55,408 bases of DNA, taken from an uncultured Clostridia bacterium. Its GTDB lineage: Bacteria; Bacillota; Clostridia; Oscillospirales; Oscillospiraceae. Below the pieces are notes generated by a model that was not told the DNA's origin, made no database searches, and saw nothing but the letters and a program-made list of their open reading frames with translations. Numbering within the stretch: position 1 is the stretch's first letter; the number at the start of each line of letters is the position of its first letter. The translations under genes were made by a program, and so were the position numbers. This document shows, piece after piece, positions 25,513 through 34,833 of the stretch. The stretch is taken from assembly GCA_947649615.1 (NCBI GenBank), contig CANSSG010000019.1, positions 1-55,408 of the forward strand. Reading direction: 5' to 3'.

Positions 25513-26781
25513 ATGAATGACGAACCGAAAAAGCCCCTTCGCTGCTCCTTCTGCGGCAAGCGGGAGAGCGAGGTCAGGCGGATGCTGCAAGGTCCCGCCG
25601 CCCGCATCTGCGACCAGTGCGTCCAACTCTGCATGGGGCTGCTGGAGGACGAACTTGGCCCGCAGGCCGGCGCCCACGCCGTGGAGCTGCCGGAACGGCT
25701 GCCTGCGCCGAAGGAAATACGGGAGGTCCTGGACCAGTACGTCATCGGACAGGACAATACCAAGGTGGCCCTGGCAGTGGCGGTCTATAACCACTATAAG
25801 CGTATCCAGTTCGGTGATGGCGATACCGGCGATGTGGAGTTGCAAAAGAGCAATATCCTCATGATCGGGCCTACCGGCAGCGGAAAAACCCATATCGCCC
25901 AAACCCTGGCCCGGATTTTGCAGGTACCCTTCGCTATCGCCGACGCTACCACCCTCACCGAGGCGGGCTACGTGGGCGACGACGTGGAGAATATCCTTCT
26001 GCGTCTGTTACAGGCGGCGGACTACGATGTGGATTTGGCCGAACACGGCATTATCTATGTGGACGAGATTGATAAAATTGCCCGGAAAAGTGAGAACACC
26101 TCTATTACCCGGGACGTTTCCGGCGAGGGTGTACAGCAGGCGTTGCTGAAAATCCTGGAAGGCACCGTGGCGAACGTGCCGCCCCAGGGCGGGCGCAAGC
26201 ACCCCCAGCAGGAGTTCATCCAGGTCAACACCAAGAACATCCTGTTTATCTGTGGCGGCGCTTTCGACGGCCTGGAAAAGATCATCGAGCGGCGCTCCGA
26301 TAAGCGGGGGCTGGGCTTTGACGCGCCCATCCAGAGCAAGAAAGACCGGGATGTGGGATTGATCCTCAAGGAAGTGCAGCCCCATGACCTGCTGAAGTTC
26401 GGCATTATCCCGGAACTGGTGGGGCGGCTGCCCATTATTGCGCCGCTGGATTCTCTGAAGCGGGACGATTTGGTGCGTATCCTCACCGAGCCTAAAAACG
26501 CGCTGGTCAAGCAGTATGAAAAGCTGTTTTCTTATGACAATGTGGAACTGACGTTTGCTGACGGCGCACTGGAAGCCGTGGCCGATAAGGCCATTGAACG
26601 CAATATCGGCGCGCGCGGCCTGCGGGCAGTGATGGAAGGGCTTTTGACGGATATTATGTACGACATCCCCTCTGACCCCACGGTGCGGCGGGTGGTCGTC
26701 ACCCCCGGCTGCGTGGCGGGGGAGTGCGGCCCCACCCTGGTCCGGGGCGGAGAGGCGGAGACGGCGGAGCACGCCTCCTGA
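25513..26781 (+). CDS. clpX: ClpX ATPase, specificity subunit of ClpXP
   Basis: A 422-residue AAA+ unfoldase. The N-terminal zinc domain has Cys11, Cys14, Cys33 and Cys36. Walker A is GPTGSGKTH, Walker [12 protein letters not shown], with sensor and [10 protein letters not shown] motifs in the C-terminal domain. An [10 protein letters not shown] stretch lies in the large domain. It recognises tagged or adaptor-bound proteins and feeds them to ClpP. ATG 25513 follows a weak GGGAA site; a TTG two codons earlier is less likely. Confidence 0.97.
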   Translation: MNDEPKKPLRCSFCGKRESEVRRMLQGPAARICDQCVQLCMGLLEDELGPQAGAHAVELPERLPAPKEIREVLDQYVIGQDNTKVALAVAVYNHYKRIQFGDGDTGDVELQKSNILMIGPTGSGKTHIAQTLARILQVPFAIADATTLTEAGYVGDDVENILLRLLQAADYDVDLAEHGIIYVDEIDKIARKSENTSITRDVSGEGVQQALLKILEGTVANVPPQGGRKHPQQEFIQVNTKNILFICGGAFDGLEKIIERRSDKRGLGFDAPIQSKKDRDVGLILKEVQPHDLLKFGIIPELVGRLPIIAPLDSLKRDDLVRILTEPKNALVKQYEKLFSYDNVELTFADGALEAVADKAIERNIGARGLRAVMEGLLTDIMYDIPSDPTVRRVVVTPGCVAGECGPTLVRGGEAETAEHAS

Positions 26782-26815
26782 CGGCTTGCGCCGCGTACGT
26801 TTGAGCGAACGATCG

Positions 26816-26846
26816 AAGGGGGCGGGGAACTGCCCCCTTTTTCTTT
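26816..26846 (+). terminator. Hairpin terminator between clpX and lon
   Basis: AAGGGGGC (26816-26823), an 8-base loop, GCCCCCTT (26832-26839), then TTTCTTTC. lon therefore may be partly separate from the clp transcript, although no clear promoter is seen in the short gap. Confidence 0.65.
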
Positions 26847-26877
26847 CCCGGCTGCCTGCCGGGGAAAGGAGACGGTA

Positions 26878-29289
26878 ATGGAAATCACGGAAAATACAAG
26901 TATGAATATGCCGGTGCTGGCCCTGCGGGGGCTGACCATCTTCCCGGGCTGTGTGCTTAGCTTCGATGTGGAACGGGAAATCTCCATCCGCGCGCTGGAG
27001 CGGGCTATGGAACGGGATCAGCACGTCTTCTTGGTGGCCCAGCGGGAGACCGGCACCGACCAGCCCGAGGAGAAGGATTTGTACGCTGTGGGTACAATGT
27101 CCGTTATCCGGCAGATTTTGCGGATTGGGGACGCCTCCGTACGGGTCATCATGGAGGGCAAGGCCCGGGCAAGGCTGCGGCGGCTATGGCAGACCGAGCC
27201 TTATTTGCAGGGCAATGTGGAGCCGCTGCGGGAGGGGAAAAGCCGCCTTTCCGAGTCCCAGTTGGAGGCCATCCTGCGGCAGACTTATGGCAATTTTTCG
27301 GAGTATGCCGCCCTAATGCCCAGGATGGGGGACGATATAGCCGCCGTCATTATGGATGACCGGGAACCTGGACATCTGGCGGACTTCATCGCCCAGAATA
27401 TTATGCTGCGCCACCAGGATAAGCAGAGCGTCCTGGAGGAGCTGCGGCCCCTGCCCCGGCTGCGGAAGGTCAACGAACTGCTGGCTCGGGAGGTGGAGGT
27501 CCTCTCCTATGAGCATGAGTTGGAGGGGCAGATTCGCCGGGAGATGGGTGAGGTTCAGAAAGACCATATCATCCGGGAGCAAATCCGGCTGCTTCAGCAG
27601 GAGTTGGGAGAGGACGAGGACAACGAACTTACCGAATACCGGCTTAAGATTGAGCATCTGCATCTGCCGGAGGAAATCCGGGCCAAAATGTTCAAGGAGC
27701 TGGACCGGCTGGCGAAGCAGCCCTATTCCAGCGCCGAGGCGTCCGTGATCCGCAATTACCTGGACGTGTGCCTGGAAATGCCATGGGGAAAGGAAACCAA
27801 GGAGCGGGCCAGCGTATCTGCTGCCCGGAAGCTGCTGGACCGGGATCACTTCGGATTGGAGAAGGTCAAGGAGCGGATTTTGGAGTTTATCGCCGTGCGG
27901 CAGATGAATCCCGGGGCCAAGGGGCAGATCATCTGCCTGGTTGGCCCGCCGGGGGTGGGCAAGACCTCCATCGCCATCTCCGTGGCGGCGGCGCTGAACC
28001 GGAAGCTGGCGCGGCTGAGCCTGGGCGGCGTCCGGGATGAGGCGGACATCCGGGGCCACCGCAAGACCTACATAGGGGCTATGCCGGGGCGGATTGTTAA
28101 CGCGATTTCCCAGTCCGGAAGCATGAATCCTCTGCTGCTGCTGGATGAGATCGACAAGATGGGCAGCGATTACCGGGGAGACCCCTCGGCGGCGCTGTTG
28201 GAGGTGCTGGACGGTGAGCAGAATTATGCCTTCCGGGATCACTTTTTGGAAATGCCTTTGGACTTGAGCCGGGTGCTGTTTATTACCACCGCCAATACCA
28301 CCTCCACAATCCCGCGGCCCCTGCTGGACCGGATGGAGGTTATTGAACTGACCAGCTATACAGATGAAGAAAAGCTGGAAATCGCCCGGCGGTATCTGCT
28401 GCCTAAGCAGATGAAAGAGCATGGGCTGAAGAAATCCGCCCTGCGGGTGGGGGACGACGCCATCCGGGGCATCATTACCGGGTATACCCGGGAATCCGGC
28501 GTCCGGTCCCTGGAACGGATGATGGGGAAGCTTTGCCGGAAGGCCGCTATGCGTTTGGTTGACGGCGGTGTAAAGCGGTGTGCCATTACACCGGAAAACC
28601 TGGAAGAATACCTGGGGGTGCGGCGGTATCAGCCCCCGGTGCTGGATAAAGACCCGGTGGGCGTGGTCAATGGACTGGCCTGGACGGAAGCCGGAGGCGA
28701 ACTGCTGGAAGTGGAAGTCAATGTGATGGAGGGTACCGGAAAGCTGGAACTGACCGGCAACCTGGGGGATGTGATGAAGGAGTCCGCCCATGCGGCCGTG
28801 AGCTGCATCCGCAGCCGCGCCGCCCAGTTGGGCATCGACCCGGAGTTTTACAAGAATCGGGACATCCATATCCATTTCCCCGAGGGCGCGGTACCTAAGG
28901 ACGGGCCATCCGCCGGGATTGCGATTACCACTGCCGTTGTGTCCGCGCTGACAGGGCGGAAGGTGCGTTCCAGCGTGGCTATGACCGGGGAGGTTACGCT
29001 TCGGGGCCGGGTGCTGGCGATTGGCGGGCTGAAGGAAAAAACGATGGCCGCAAAGCGCAATGGCATTACAACCGTGCTGATTCCCAAGGAAAACCTGCGG
29101 GATTTGGTGGAGATCGACCCGGTGGTGCGGGACGCGCTCCGGTTCGTGCCGGCGGAAATCATCGACACCGTACTGGCGGAGGCGCTGTATCCCGCTGGGC
29201 CGGCTGGGGAACGGCAGCAGGCCGCGCCGGTTATTACCGCCTTTGTGCCGATGGAGCAGGCGGTGCAGGAGACGGCGCTGCGGCAATGA
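26878..29289 (+). CDS. lon: ATP-dependent Lon protease
   Basis: An 803-residue single-chain AAA+ protease. The N-terminal substrate-binding domain begins MPVLALRGLTIFPG. Walker A is GPPGVGKTS (about 356-364), Walker B PLLLLDEIDKM. The catalytic dyad is Ser678 in PKDGPSAGIA and Lys in KEKTMAAKRNG. It removes misfolded and regulatory proteins. A 1,019-codon open frame runs antisense through lon and engB but has no protein signature and is a by-product of GC-rich codon use. Confidence 0.97.
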   Translation: MEITENTSMNMPVLALRGLTIFPGCVLSFDVEREISIRALERAMERDQHVFLVAQRETGTDQPEEKDLYAVGTMSVIRQILRIGDASVRVIMEGKARARLRRLWQTEPYLQGNVEPLREGKSRLSESQLEAILRQTYGNFSEYAALMPRMGDDIAAVIMDDREPGHLADFIAQNIMLRHQDKQSVLEELRPLPRLRKVNELLAREVEVLSYEHELEGQIRREMGEVQKDHIIREQIRLLQQELGEDEDNELTEYRLKIEHLHLPEEIRAKMFKELDRLAKQPYSSAEASVIRNYLDVCLEMPWGKETKERASVSAARKLLDRDHFGLEKVKERILEFIAVRQMNPGAKGQIICLVGPPGVGKTSIAISVAAALNRKLARLSLGGVRDEADIRGHRKTYIGAMPGRIVNAISQSGSMNPLLLLDEIDKMGSDYRGDPSAALLEVLDGEQNYAFRDHFLEMPLDLSRVLFITTANTTSTIPRPLLDRMEVIELTSYTDEEKLEIARRYLLPKQMKEHGLKKSALRVGDDAIRGIITGYTRESGVRSLERMMGKLCRKAAMRLVDGGVKRCAITPENLEEYLGVRRYQPPVLDKDPVGVVNGLAWTEAGGELLEVEVNVMEGTGKLELTGNLGDVMKESAHAAVSCIRSRAAQLGIDPEFYKNRDIHIHFPEGAVPKDGPSAGIAITTAVVSALTGRKVRSSVAMTGEVTLRGRVLAIGGLKEKTMAAKRNGITTVLIPKENLRDLVEIDPVVRDALRFVPAEIIDTVLAEALYPAGPAGERQQAAPVITAFVPMEQAVQETALRQ

Positions 29290-29310
29290 GGCCGCGAAAG
29301 GAGGAAGCGG

Positions 29311-29901
29311 ATGGGACTGAATTTTAATAAGGTGGAATTTATCCGCTCCGCTGTGAAGCCGGCGGACTTTCTCCGGGACGGGCTGCCCCAGATGGCGTTC
29401 GCGGGGCGCTCCAACGTGGGAAAAAGCTCCGTCATTAACCGCCTGGTGAACCGGAAGAATTACGCCCGGGTGGGGGCGTCCCCGGGGAAAACCAGCCAGA
29501 TCAACTATTTCCGGATTGAGGAAAGGGCGTATCTGGTAGACCTCCCAGGCTATGGCTACGCCAAGGTGTCCAAGGCGGAAAGAGACCGCTGGGGGCGGCT
29601 GATGGAAGCGTATTTTGCTTCCGGGCTGATCTTCCTGGGGGTGATGATCGTGGACGCGCGGCATAAGCCTACGGCGGACGATGTGACGATGGCAAACTGG
29701 TTTTTTGACGCGGGCTGCCCGGTGGTAGTGGTGGCTAACAAGCTGGATAAACTGAAAAAATCGGAGGTCGAGCCGAATATGCGGCAAATTCGGGAGGTTT
29801 TGGCGCTCCGGGAATGTGACGCGCTCATTCCTTTCTCTGCCGAGCGGGGAGATGGGAAGGATGCGCTGGAGGCTGCGCTCTGCGCGGCGCTGGAGGGATG
29901 A
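29311..29901 (+). CDS. engB: Ribosome-biogenesis GTPase EngB (YsxC/YihA)
   Basis: A 196-residue GTPase. G1 is GRSNVGKSS, the G2 region SPGKTSQINYF, G3 DLPGYGYAKV, G4 NKLDK and G5 in PFSAERG. It acts in late assembly of the 50S subunit. It lies 21 bases after lon, a common arrangement in Firmicutes, with AAAGGAGG upstream. Confidence 0.95.
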   Translation: MGLNFNKVEFIRSAVKPADFLRDGLPQMAFAGRSNVGKSSVINRLVNRKNYARVGASPGKTSQINYFRIEERAYLVDLPGYGYAKVSKAERDRWGRLMEAYFASGLIFLGVMIVDARHKPTADDVTMANWFFDAGCPVVVVANKLDKLKKSEVEPNMRQIREVLALRECDALIPFSAERGDGKDALEAALCAALEG

Positions 29902-29904
29902 ATT

Positions 29905-30417
29905 ATGACGTTGGAACAGCCTTTGATGGGCAGGCGGATTACCATCCGCAGTTACCGGCGGGAGGATTTGGACTTCTGCACTGGCATGTGGTTTGACCCG
30001 GAAAACGGGAAGTATATGAGCGACCCTGAGGCGGCGTTTGTGGATGAACGGTTTCAACGGGCGCTGGACGGCTTGCAGGATGCGAAGGACGGATACTACT
30101 TGATCGTTGAGGAGCAGGGGGAGCGGATTGGCACCTGCTGCGCCTTCCCGGATGAAGCGGGGAAGGTCTGGGACATCGGATACTGCGTCCGGAAGGACTT
30201 GTGGCGGCAGGGGTTCGGACGGGAAATTGTGGAGACCCTGTCGGACTGGATCCGGGGGCGGGGCGGCGCAGCCATTACCGCCGAAGCGGCCCGGGAGAAC
30301 GCCGCGTCCTGCGGGCTGCTGGAGCGGTGCGGGTTCCGGGTGAAGGAAGAAAGCGTATTTCAGAAGTATCATATGGATGTGCGCTTTGACGCGTTTATTT
30401 TTGAGAAAAAGCTTTGA
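29905..30417 (+). CDS. GNAT-family N-acetyltransferase
   Basis: A 170-residue GNAT protein. The pattern IRSYRREDLDF at the N-terminus, DIGYCVRKDLWRQGFGREIV (the acetyl-CoA-binding RQGFG) and AAREN..SCGLLERCGFRV at the C-terminus is typical of the RimJ/RimL-like branch that acetylates proteins or small amines. It starts 3 bases after engB. The substrate is unknown. Confidence 0.85.
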   Translation: MTLEQPLMGRRITIRSYRREDLDFCTGMWFDPENGKYMSDPEAAFVDERFQRALDGLQDAKDGYYLIVEEQGERIGTCCAFPDEAGKVWDIGYCVRKDLWRQGFGREIVETLSDWIRGRGGAAITAEAARENAASCGLLERCGFRVKEESVFQKYHMDVRFDAFIFEKKL

Positions 30418-30424
30418 GGAAAAG

Positions 30425-30459
30425 GCCCCTGCGGTTCACAGCAACCGCAGGGGCTTTTT
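30425..30459 (+). terminator. Terminator after the engB-GNAT pair
   Basis: GCCCCTGCGGTT, a 6-base loop, AACCGCAGGGGC, then TTTTT: a perfect 12-bp stem. Confidence 0.92.
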
Positions 30460-30473
30460 GCCAGGCAAATTAC

Positions 30474-30502
30474 TTGACATTGTCATGTAATTGTGGTAAC
30501 AT
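30474..30502 (+). promoter_or_regulatory. Promoter of the BlaI/M56 operon
   Basis: TTGACA (30474-30479), a 17-base spacer and TAACAT (30497-30502). The operator arms overlap both the -35 box and the transcription start, as expected for repression. Confidence 0.8.
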
Positions 30503-30520
30503 TTTTTACATGACAATGTC
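30476..30520 (+). promoter_or_regulatory. BlaI-type double operator
   Basis: Two perfect 15-base arms, GACATTGTCATGTAA (30476-30490) and TTACATGACAATGTC (30506-30520), are inverted around a 15-base centre. Each arm contains its own dyad ACAT-N4-ATGT, so two repressor dimers can bind. BlaI/MecI repressors bind sites of the TACA...TGTA kind, and the repressor gene follows directly. Confidence 0.78.
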
Positions 30521-30543
30521 GGGTGAAAGGAGAGGTGGGCATA

Positions 30544-30930
30544 ATGGATGAAAAGAAGAGACTGACCAGTACCGAATGGGAGGTCTGCGAGTGCCTGTGG
30601 GAGCGGGCGCCGCTGACCATGACGCAAATTGCTGCCCGGCTGACGGAACGCACTGGATGGACACGCAGCACGGGGGAGACTTTGGTGCGGCGGATGACGG
30701 AAAAGGGGCTGTTACGGTGGGAGCAGGGGGCGAAGGCGAAGATGTATTATCCCACTGTGGCCCGGGAGGACGCGGTGGCCCGGGAAACGAAAGGTTTTTT
30801 ACAGAAGGTGTTTGGCGGCAGCGTGGGGCTGCTGGTGAACTCTATGGCGGAGCGGGAGGAGCTGAGCCGGGAGGAGATCGGACAGCTCTATGAGACGCTG
30901 CGGAAGCTGGAGGAAAAGGGACATGATTGA
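30544..30930 (+). CDS. BlaI/MecI-family transcriptional repressor
   Basis: A 128-residue winged-helix repressor. The stretches LTSTEWEVCECLWERAPLTMTQIAARL, GWTRSTGETLVRRMTEKGLL and YYPTVAREDAVARETKGFLQKVFGGS are characteristic of the family. In known systems the partner M56 sensor causes cleavage of the repressor. ATG 30544 lies after GAAAGGAGAGG. The gene overlaps the M56 gene by 8 bases and is preceded by a matching double operator, so it represses itself. Confidence 0.93.
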   Translation: MDEKKRLTSTEWEVCECLWERAPLTMTQIAARLTERTGWTRSTGETLVRRMTEKGLLRWEQGAKAKMYYPTVAREDAVARETKGFLQKVFGGSVGLLVNSMAEREELSREEIGQLYETLRKLEEKGHD

Positions 30931-33900
30931 TTGGATGGTTACGTCCTCCGCGCTGATTTTGCTGGTTGCCGCGCTGCGCGCCGTGGTTAAGGGGCGGGTC
31001 AGCCCCAGACTGCGGTATGCCCTGTGGCTGGTCGTGCTGGCGCGGCTGCTGGTTCCTGGGACGTTCTGGGAGAGCAGGGCCAGCGTTATGACCCCTGTGG
31101 CCGGACAGGAAGCCTATCAGGCGGTGGAACGGATTCCCCAGGCTGTGCGGACCAGGCCCGACGGCTGGGTGGATATTGTAACCCCGGGCGTCATGACCTC
31201 CGTCAGGGAGGAGACGGCGCTGTCCGGCGAGACGGTTTTTTACGGCAAGGATCACACAAAAGCTACCATAGAATCCCTGCGGCGGCAGGTGGGCGTCCGA
31301 AACGCGTTTTTGATGGCGTGGGCGGCGGGGGCCTTTGGTGTGGGCCTGTTTTTGCTGGCGGTGAACCTGCGTTTTGCGGGGCGGCTGGGGAAAAACAGAC
31401 GGACGCTGGAAAAGTACCGGGGACAGTGGGTGTTTGAAATGGAGGGGCTGGCTTCGCCGTGCCTGTTCGGGCTGTTCCGGCCTGGGATTTACCTTACGCC
31501 CCAGGTGGCGGCGGACGAAGCTGCTAAGGCCCACGTTTTGGCCCATGAGTATGCCCATTTCCGGCAGGGAGACCATATTTGGGCCGCGCTGCGCGGGGCA
31601 TGCCTGGCAGTACACTGGTATAATCCATTGGTATGGCTGGCGGCGTACCTCAGCCGCCGGGATTGCGAGCTGAGCTGCGATGAGGGAGCCGTCCGGCTCC
31701 TGGGCGAGGAACATCGGGCGGATTATGGCCGGACGCTGGTGGGATTGGTAGCCCGCGGGACTACGCCTGCCGACCTGGCCCGGTGCGCTACGACTATGAC
31801 CGGGGGGAAATCCGCGCTGAAGGAGCGGGTGGCCCTGCTGGTGAAGCGGCCCAGGACAACCGCCGTGATGGCGGTGCTGGTGGCGGCGGCTTGCGTGGTG
31901 TTTGCGGCGTGTACGTTTACTGGGGCGGCGGAAGTGGAGGAGCCGGAAGGCGGTCTCCCTGATAATCAAGCGGAGCAGGCAGAGCCGCTTGAACGTTCCC
32001 ACATAGAGGAGCAGGTTTCGGGGGCTTTGACTGACTGGATTCTGTCCCGGGATGGTAAACAGGTGGAGGACTACCGTATTAACAGGCTGGCGCTGCGGGA
32101 GTGGCAGTTTGACCCGGACGGCGGCATACAAGCGGTGTTTGAATCGGAATTGATGATTTTAGTTCCTCAGGAGGAACGCCAGCTCTGGTGGGCCGGGAAT
32201 ACCGTGGAAGCGGAGGAATTGGAAGATGAATTTTACCGGGACTACGATGGTTGGCTGGTGTTCTGGCGGGAAGGATATGTGGTGCTGAACCCCGGGACGG
32301 GCGAGTGGTCTATTCCTGATATCGGAACCGGAGGGTATGACCTGGATGACCTGCTTCGCGTGATGGAAATTGATACAGCAGGGGGGACGTACCCACGTTT
32401 CCGCGCCCTGCCGGAGGATTTGCCCACGGAAGCCGGCATGGAGGGAGACTGGTGGCTCCTGCTCGCGGAACTGCCGGGGGAGGATATCGGGCTTTACTGC
32501 GGCAAATATGATGCGGAAACCGTATATTTGCGTTACGGCGAAACCTTCCAGGTGTTTCAGCAGGATTTGTCCGGCGGCAGCCGTTTGCCGGAGATGGAGC
32601 GGGTGGAGGATAGTACCATCGCTGTCCAGTATTACCAGGCGGGCGGTGAAATGGGAGAAAGGGTCACGTACCGCTGGACGGGGACATATTGGGTGGATGC
32701 ACATGTTGGCCCGCTGTCTGAGCAGGGGTGGCTCCCGGCGCTGGAAGACCTGCCGGAGGCGTTGATCGACGTTCCCGGCGCGTATCAGGACCCCGTCTGG
32801 AAGGTGGCGGAACTGCCGGAGGATGATATCGCGGCGTACTATGCGCCGGAGACCGGCGGTAGCTGGATTCGGTATGGAACGACAATGCAAGCAGTGGATT
32901 TTACCCAAAATCTGGTCATAATGCCCCAAACGCTGGTGCCTGAGCTGTATTTTGAGGACTTAGATGGCGATGGGGAAAGGGAACTGGCGGTGATATACAA
33001 CACCGGCCATGGTACCGGCGTGTCCATCTGGAGCCTGACGGTACTGGAGTGGGACGGGAAAGCCTGGACCGCCCATACGGCCCATTTGGAAGATAACATT
33101 ATCCGCGATTTTGAGACCAGCCGCACTGTTGCGCTATACCCGGAGGAGAACTACGCAACGGTTGGGTTCCGGGGGCATACGGTGGACGTGGATATGGACG
33201 AAATGTTTATCGGTGGAACGGAGTGGAAGGAGGAACCGCTGGCTTGTGAAATGACCGGGATGGTTTCGAGGTACAGTATGGAGAACCACGGCCTGTCCCT
33301 GACGCTGGCCGGGGAGCTGCGGCCGGAGAGCTTTGCCCCGACGAGCAGTTATGGGTTCGAATACGTATGCACCGTCTACTATGAGGAAGACGGCACGTTC
33401 CGCTCTGCGATGGATTATCTGGATACGTATTTCCGATGGACGCCCAAGGCGGACGGGAGTCTCTTGACCCCTGTTTTCCGTGACATTCTCCAAGGGTTTA
33501 TCAGGGAATGCCGGGCCGGTGGGCTGGAAGACATTTCTTTTGCGTGTTTTGCCGTCCGCGATGTGGACGGAGACGGCGAGAACGAACTGATTACCCAGCG
33601 GAACACCCCGCACCTGGCGCAGTTGGAGCAGGTCTATGACGCTTACGGAAACAAACTGCTGGAGGTATTCCCTATGGTTACCTACTACGATAATGGCTAT
33701 GTTACCGCTGGCTGGAGCCACAACCAAGGTAAGGCGGGGGATAAGCTGTGGCCGTACACCCTCTACCGTACTACCGGGACGGGCCAGAACCGCCGCTATA
33801 TCAAGGTGGCGGCGGTGGATGGCTGGGACAAGAGCTTGGGAGAGCAGGAATTGTCCTATACTGGGGAGTACATCCCTTTCCCGGACGAGGTGGACAAGGA

Positions 33901-33934
33901 CGGGGATGGGTTTGTGTACTTACATTATCACTGA
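30923..33934 (+). CDS. M56 (BlaR1-like) membrane metallopeptidase sensor, frameshifted near the C-terminus
   Basis: A 1,003-residue protein. It has N-terminal membrane helices (about 5-25, 32-46, 128-148, 313-331) and a cytosolic zinc protease loop with HEYAH (208-212), typical of BlaR1/MecR1. The extracellular part is not a penicillin-binding domain. It is about 670 residues of beta-rich repeats with Asp-rich stretches (DLDGDGERE, DVDGDGENE, DKDGDG) like VCBS or EF-hand-type loops. The frame stops at 33934 inside the third such stretch, whereas the +1 frame continues directly with YIITEDGGYAPEYGTPMDYA to a stop at 34080-34082 just before the terminator. One inserted base has probably removed about 50 residues, or the assembly has an error. 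The signal sensed is unknown. Confidence 0.85.
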   Translation: MIDWMVTSSALILLVAALRAVVKGRVSPRLRYALWLVVLARLLVPGTFWESRASVMTPVAGQEAYQAVERIPQAVRTRPDGWVDIVTPGVMTSVREETALSGETVFYGKDHTKATIESLRRQVGVRNAFLMAWAAGAFGVGLFLLAVNLRFAGRLGKNRRTLEKYRGQWVFEMEGLASPCLFGLFRPGIYLTPQVAADEAAKAHVLAHEYAHFRQGDHIWAALRGACLAVHWYNPLVWLAAYLSRRDCELSCDEGAVRLLGEEHRADYGRTLVGLVARGTTPADLARCATTMTGGKSALKERVALLVKRPRTTAVMAVLVAAACVVFAACTFTGAAEVEEPEGGLPDNQAEQAEPLERSHIEEQVSGALTDWILSRDGKQVEDYRINRLALREWQFDPDGGIQAVFESELMILVPQEERQLWWAGNTVEAEELEDEFYRDYDGWLVFWREGYVVLNPGTGEWSIPDIGTGGYDLDDLLRVMEIDTAGGTYPRFRALPEDLPTEAGMEGDWWLLLAELPGEDIGLYCGKYDAETVYLRYGETFQVFQQDLSGGSRLPEMERVEDSTIAVQYYQAGGEMGERVTYRWTGTYWVDAHVGPLSEQGWLPALEDLPEALIDVPGAYQDPVWKVAELPEDDIAAYYAPETGGSWIRYGTTMQAVDFTQNLVIMPQTLVPELYFEDLDGDGERELAVIYNTGHGTGVSIWSLTVLEWDGKAWTAHTAHLEDNIIRDFETSRTVALYPEENYATVGFRGHTVDVDMDEMFIGGTEWKEEPLACEMTGMVSRYSMENHGLSLTLAGELRPESFAPTSSYGFEYVCTVYYEEDGTFRSAMDYLDTYFRWTPKADGSLLTPVFRDILQGFIRECRAGGLEDISFACFAVRDVDGDGENELITQRNTPHLAQLEQVYDAYGNKLLEVFPMVTYYDNGYVTAGWSHNQGKAGDKLWPYTLYRTTGTGQNRRYIKVAAVDGWDKSLGEQELSYTGEYIPFPDEVDKDGDGFVYLHYH

Positions 33935-34082
33935 GGACGGCGGCTACGCGCCGGAGTACGGTACGCCGATGGATTACGCCGGGTACGCCAAGTGGGTGGC
34001 GGTTTTCCAGGGGGCGAATGTGGTGGAACCGGCGTATATGCCGCTGACAGAGGAGAATATTGCGCTGATTGAGCAGGAGTAA
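33910..34082 (+). pseudogene. Detached C-terminal coding part of the M56 sensor gene
   Basis: In the +1 frame relative to the M56 gene, codons run without a stop from the DGDG region to TAA 34080-34082. They give YIITEDGGYAPEYG, then a hydrophobic/acidic tail ending ENIALIEQE. The stop overlaps the terminator stem, as expected for the original gene end. It has no start codon or ribosome site of its own. Confidence 0.7.
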
Positions 34083-34113
34083 AGGCCCAGGGGTTTACAC
34101 CCCTGGGCCTTTG
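34082..34113. terminator. Bidirectional hairpin terminator
   Basis: AAAGGCCCAGGGGT (34082-34095), loop TTAC, and the exact complement ending CCTTT (34100-34113). It serves the M56 gene and the convergent hemolysin III gene. Confidence 0.92.
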
Positions 34114-34133
34114 TTATGCGCACAGCCAATGCA

Positions 34134-34781
34134 TCAAGGCAGGCAGTAAAGCGCAATGCAGAAGAATTGCAGAATGCTTCCGGCAAGCACAAACAAATGC
34201 CAGACAAAGTGCATATACCTGCCCTGGGATTTGTAAAAAATAATGCCTGCCGTATACGCTACGCCGCCAGCAATCAGAAGCCCCAGCCCTAATGGCGGCA
34301 GCGTGGCTACGATGGCCCGCATGGCAAGGACTACCAGCCAGCCCATCAGTGCATACAACACCAGTGACAGCTTGTCAAACCGCTTTAAGTCAATGGTGTT
34401 CAGCGTAATGCCGATCACCGCCAGGGTGGTGTTGGTCAAAAACAGCATCCAGCCCGTTGTGCCGCCTACTACCAGCAGGGACATGGGTACATATGTGCCT
34501 AGAATCAGCACAAAAATGGAGCAGTGGTCCATGACGCGCAAGGCCCGCTTGACCTCCGGTTTCCGGACGGCGTGGTACACGGCCGATGCGGTATACAGCA
34601 GTACCAGGCTGACAGCGTAGGCGGTCAGGCTGAACCCTGCTTTTGCCGACCCGGATATGATGCCCCGCACCGCCAGCGGCGCGGCTCCAGCCAGCGCAAG
34701 GACGGCCCCTAGCCCATGGGATATCGTGTTGGCGAGCTCCTCGCCCCGGCTCTGCGGCCGTTTTACTTTTTCAGATGCCAT
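34134..34781 (-). CDS. Hemolysin III / PAQR-type membrane protein (TrhA-like)
   Basis: A 215-residue integral membrane protein with about seven hydrophobic helices. The family motifs are GEELANTISHGLGAVLALAG near the N-terminus, DHCSIFVLILGTYVPMSLL in the middle and HFVWHLFVLAGSILQFF at the end; their His, Asp and Ser residues are the presumed metal site. In Bacillus TrhA affects membrane lipid homeostasis; haemolysis is not established for most members. It is a single gene with its own promoter and AAAGGAG. Confidence 0.92.
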   Translation of the reverse strand: MASEKVKRPQSRGEELANTISHGLGAVLALAGAAPLAVRGIISGSAKAGFSLTAYAVSLVLLYTASAVYHAVRKPEVKRALRVMDHCSIFVLILGTYVPMSLLVVGGTTGWMLFLTNTTLAVIGITLNTIDLKRFDKLSLVLYALMGWLVVLAMRAIVATLPPLGLGLLIAGGVAYTAGIIFYKSQGRYMHFVWHLFVLAGSILQFFCIALYCLP

Positions 34782-34797
34782 ACTGAACTCCTTTCCA

Positions 34798-34812
34798 CGA
34801 TTCTCAGAATCG
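34798..34812. repeat. Perfect palindrome in the leader of the hemolysin III gene
   Basis: CGATTCT-C-AGAATCG, 7-bp arms around one base, lies between the promoter and the ribosome site. It could be an operator or a small mRNA hairpin. A second 10-base palindrome, CTAATATTAG (34826-34835), touches the -10 box. Confidence 0.5.
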
Positions 34813-34833
34813 GTTTATCTAATATCTAATATT

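Noticed and set aside
27313-30372. Open frame of 1,019 codons on the minus strand
   Set aside because: It lies antisense to lon, engB and the GNAT gene, whose catalytic motifs are all intact. Its product is rich in Pro, His, Gln and Arg with no domain pattern, as expected for the mirror of GC-rich codons.
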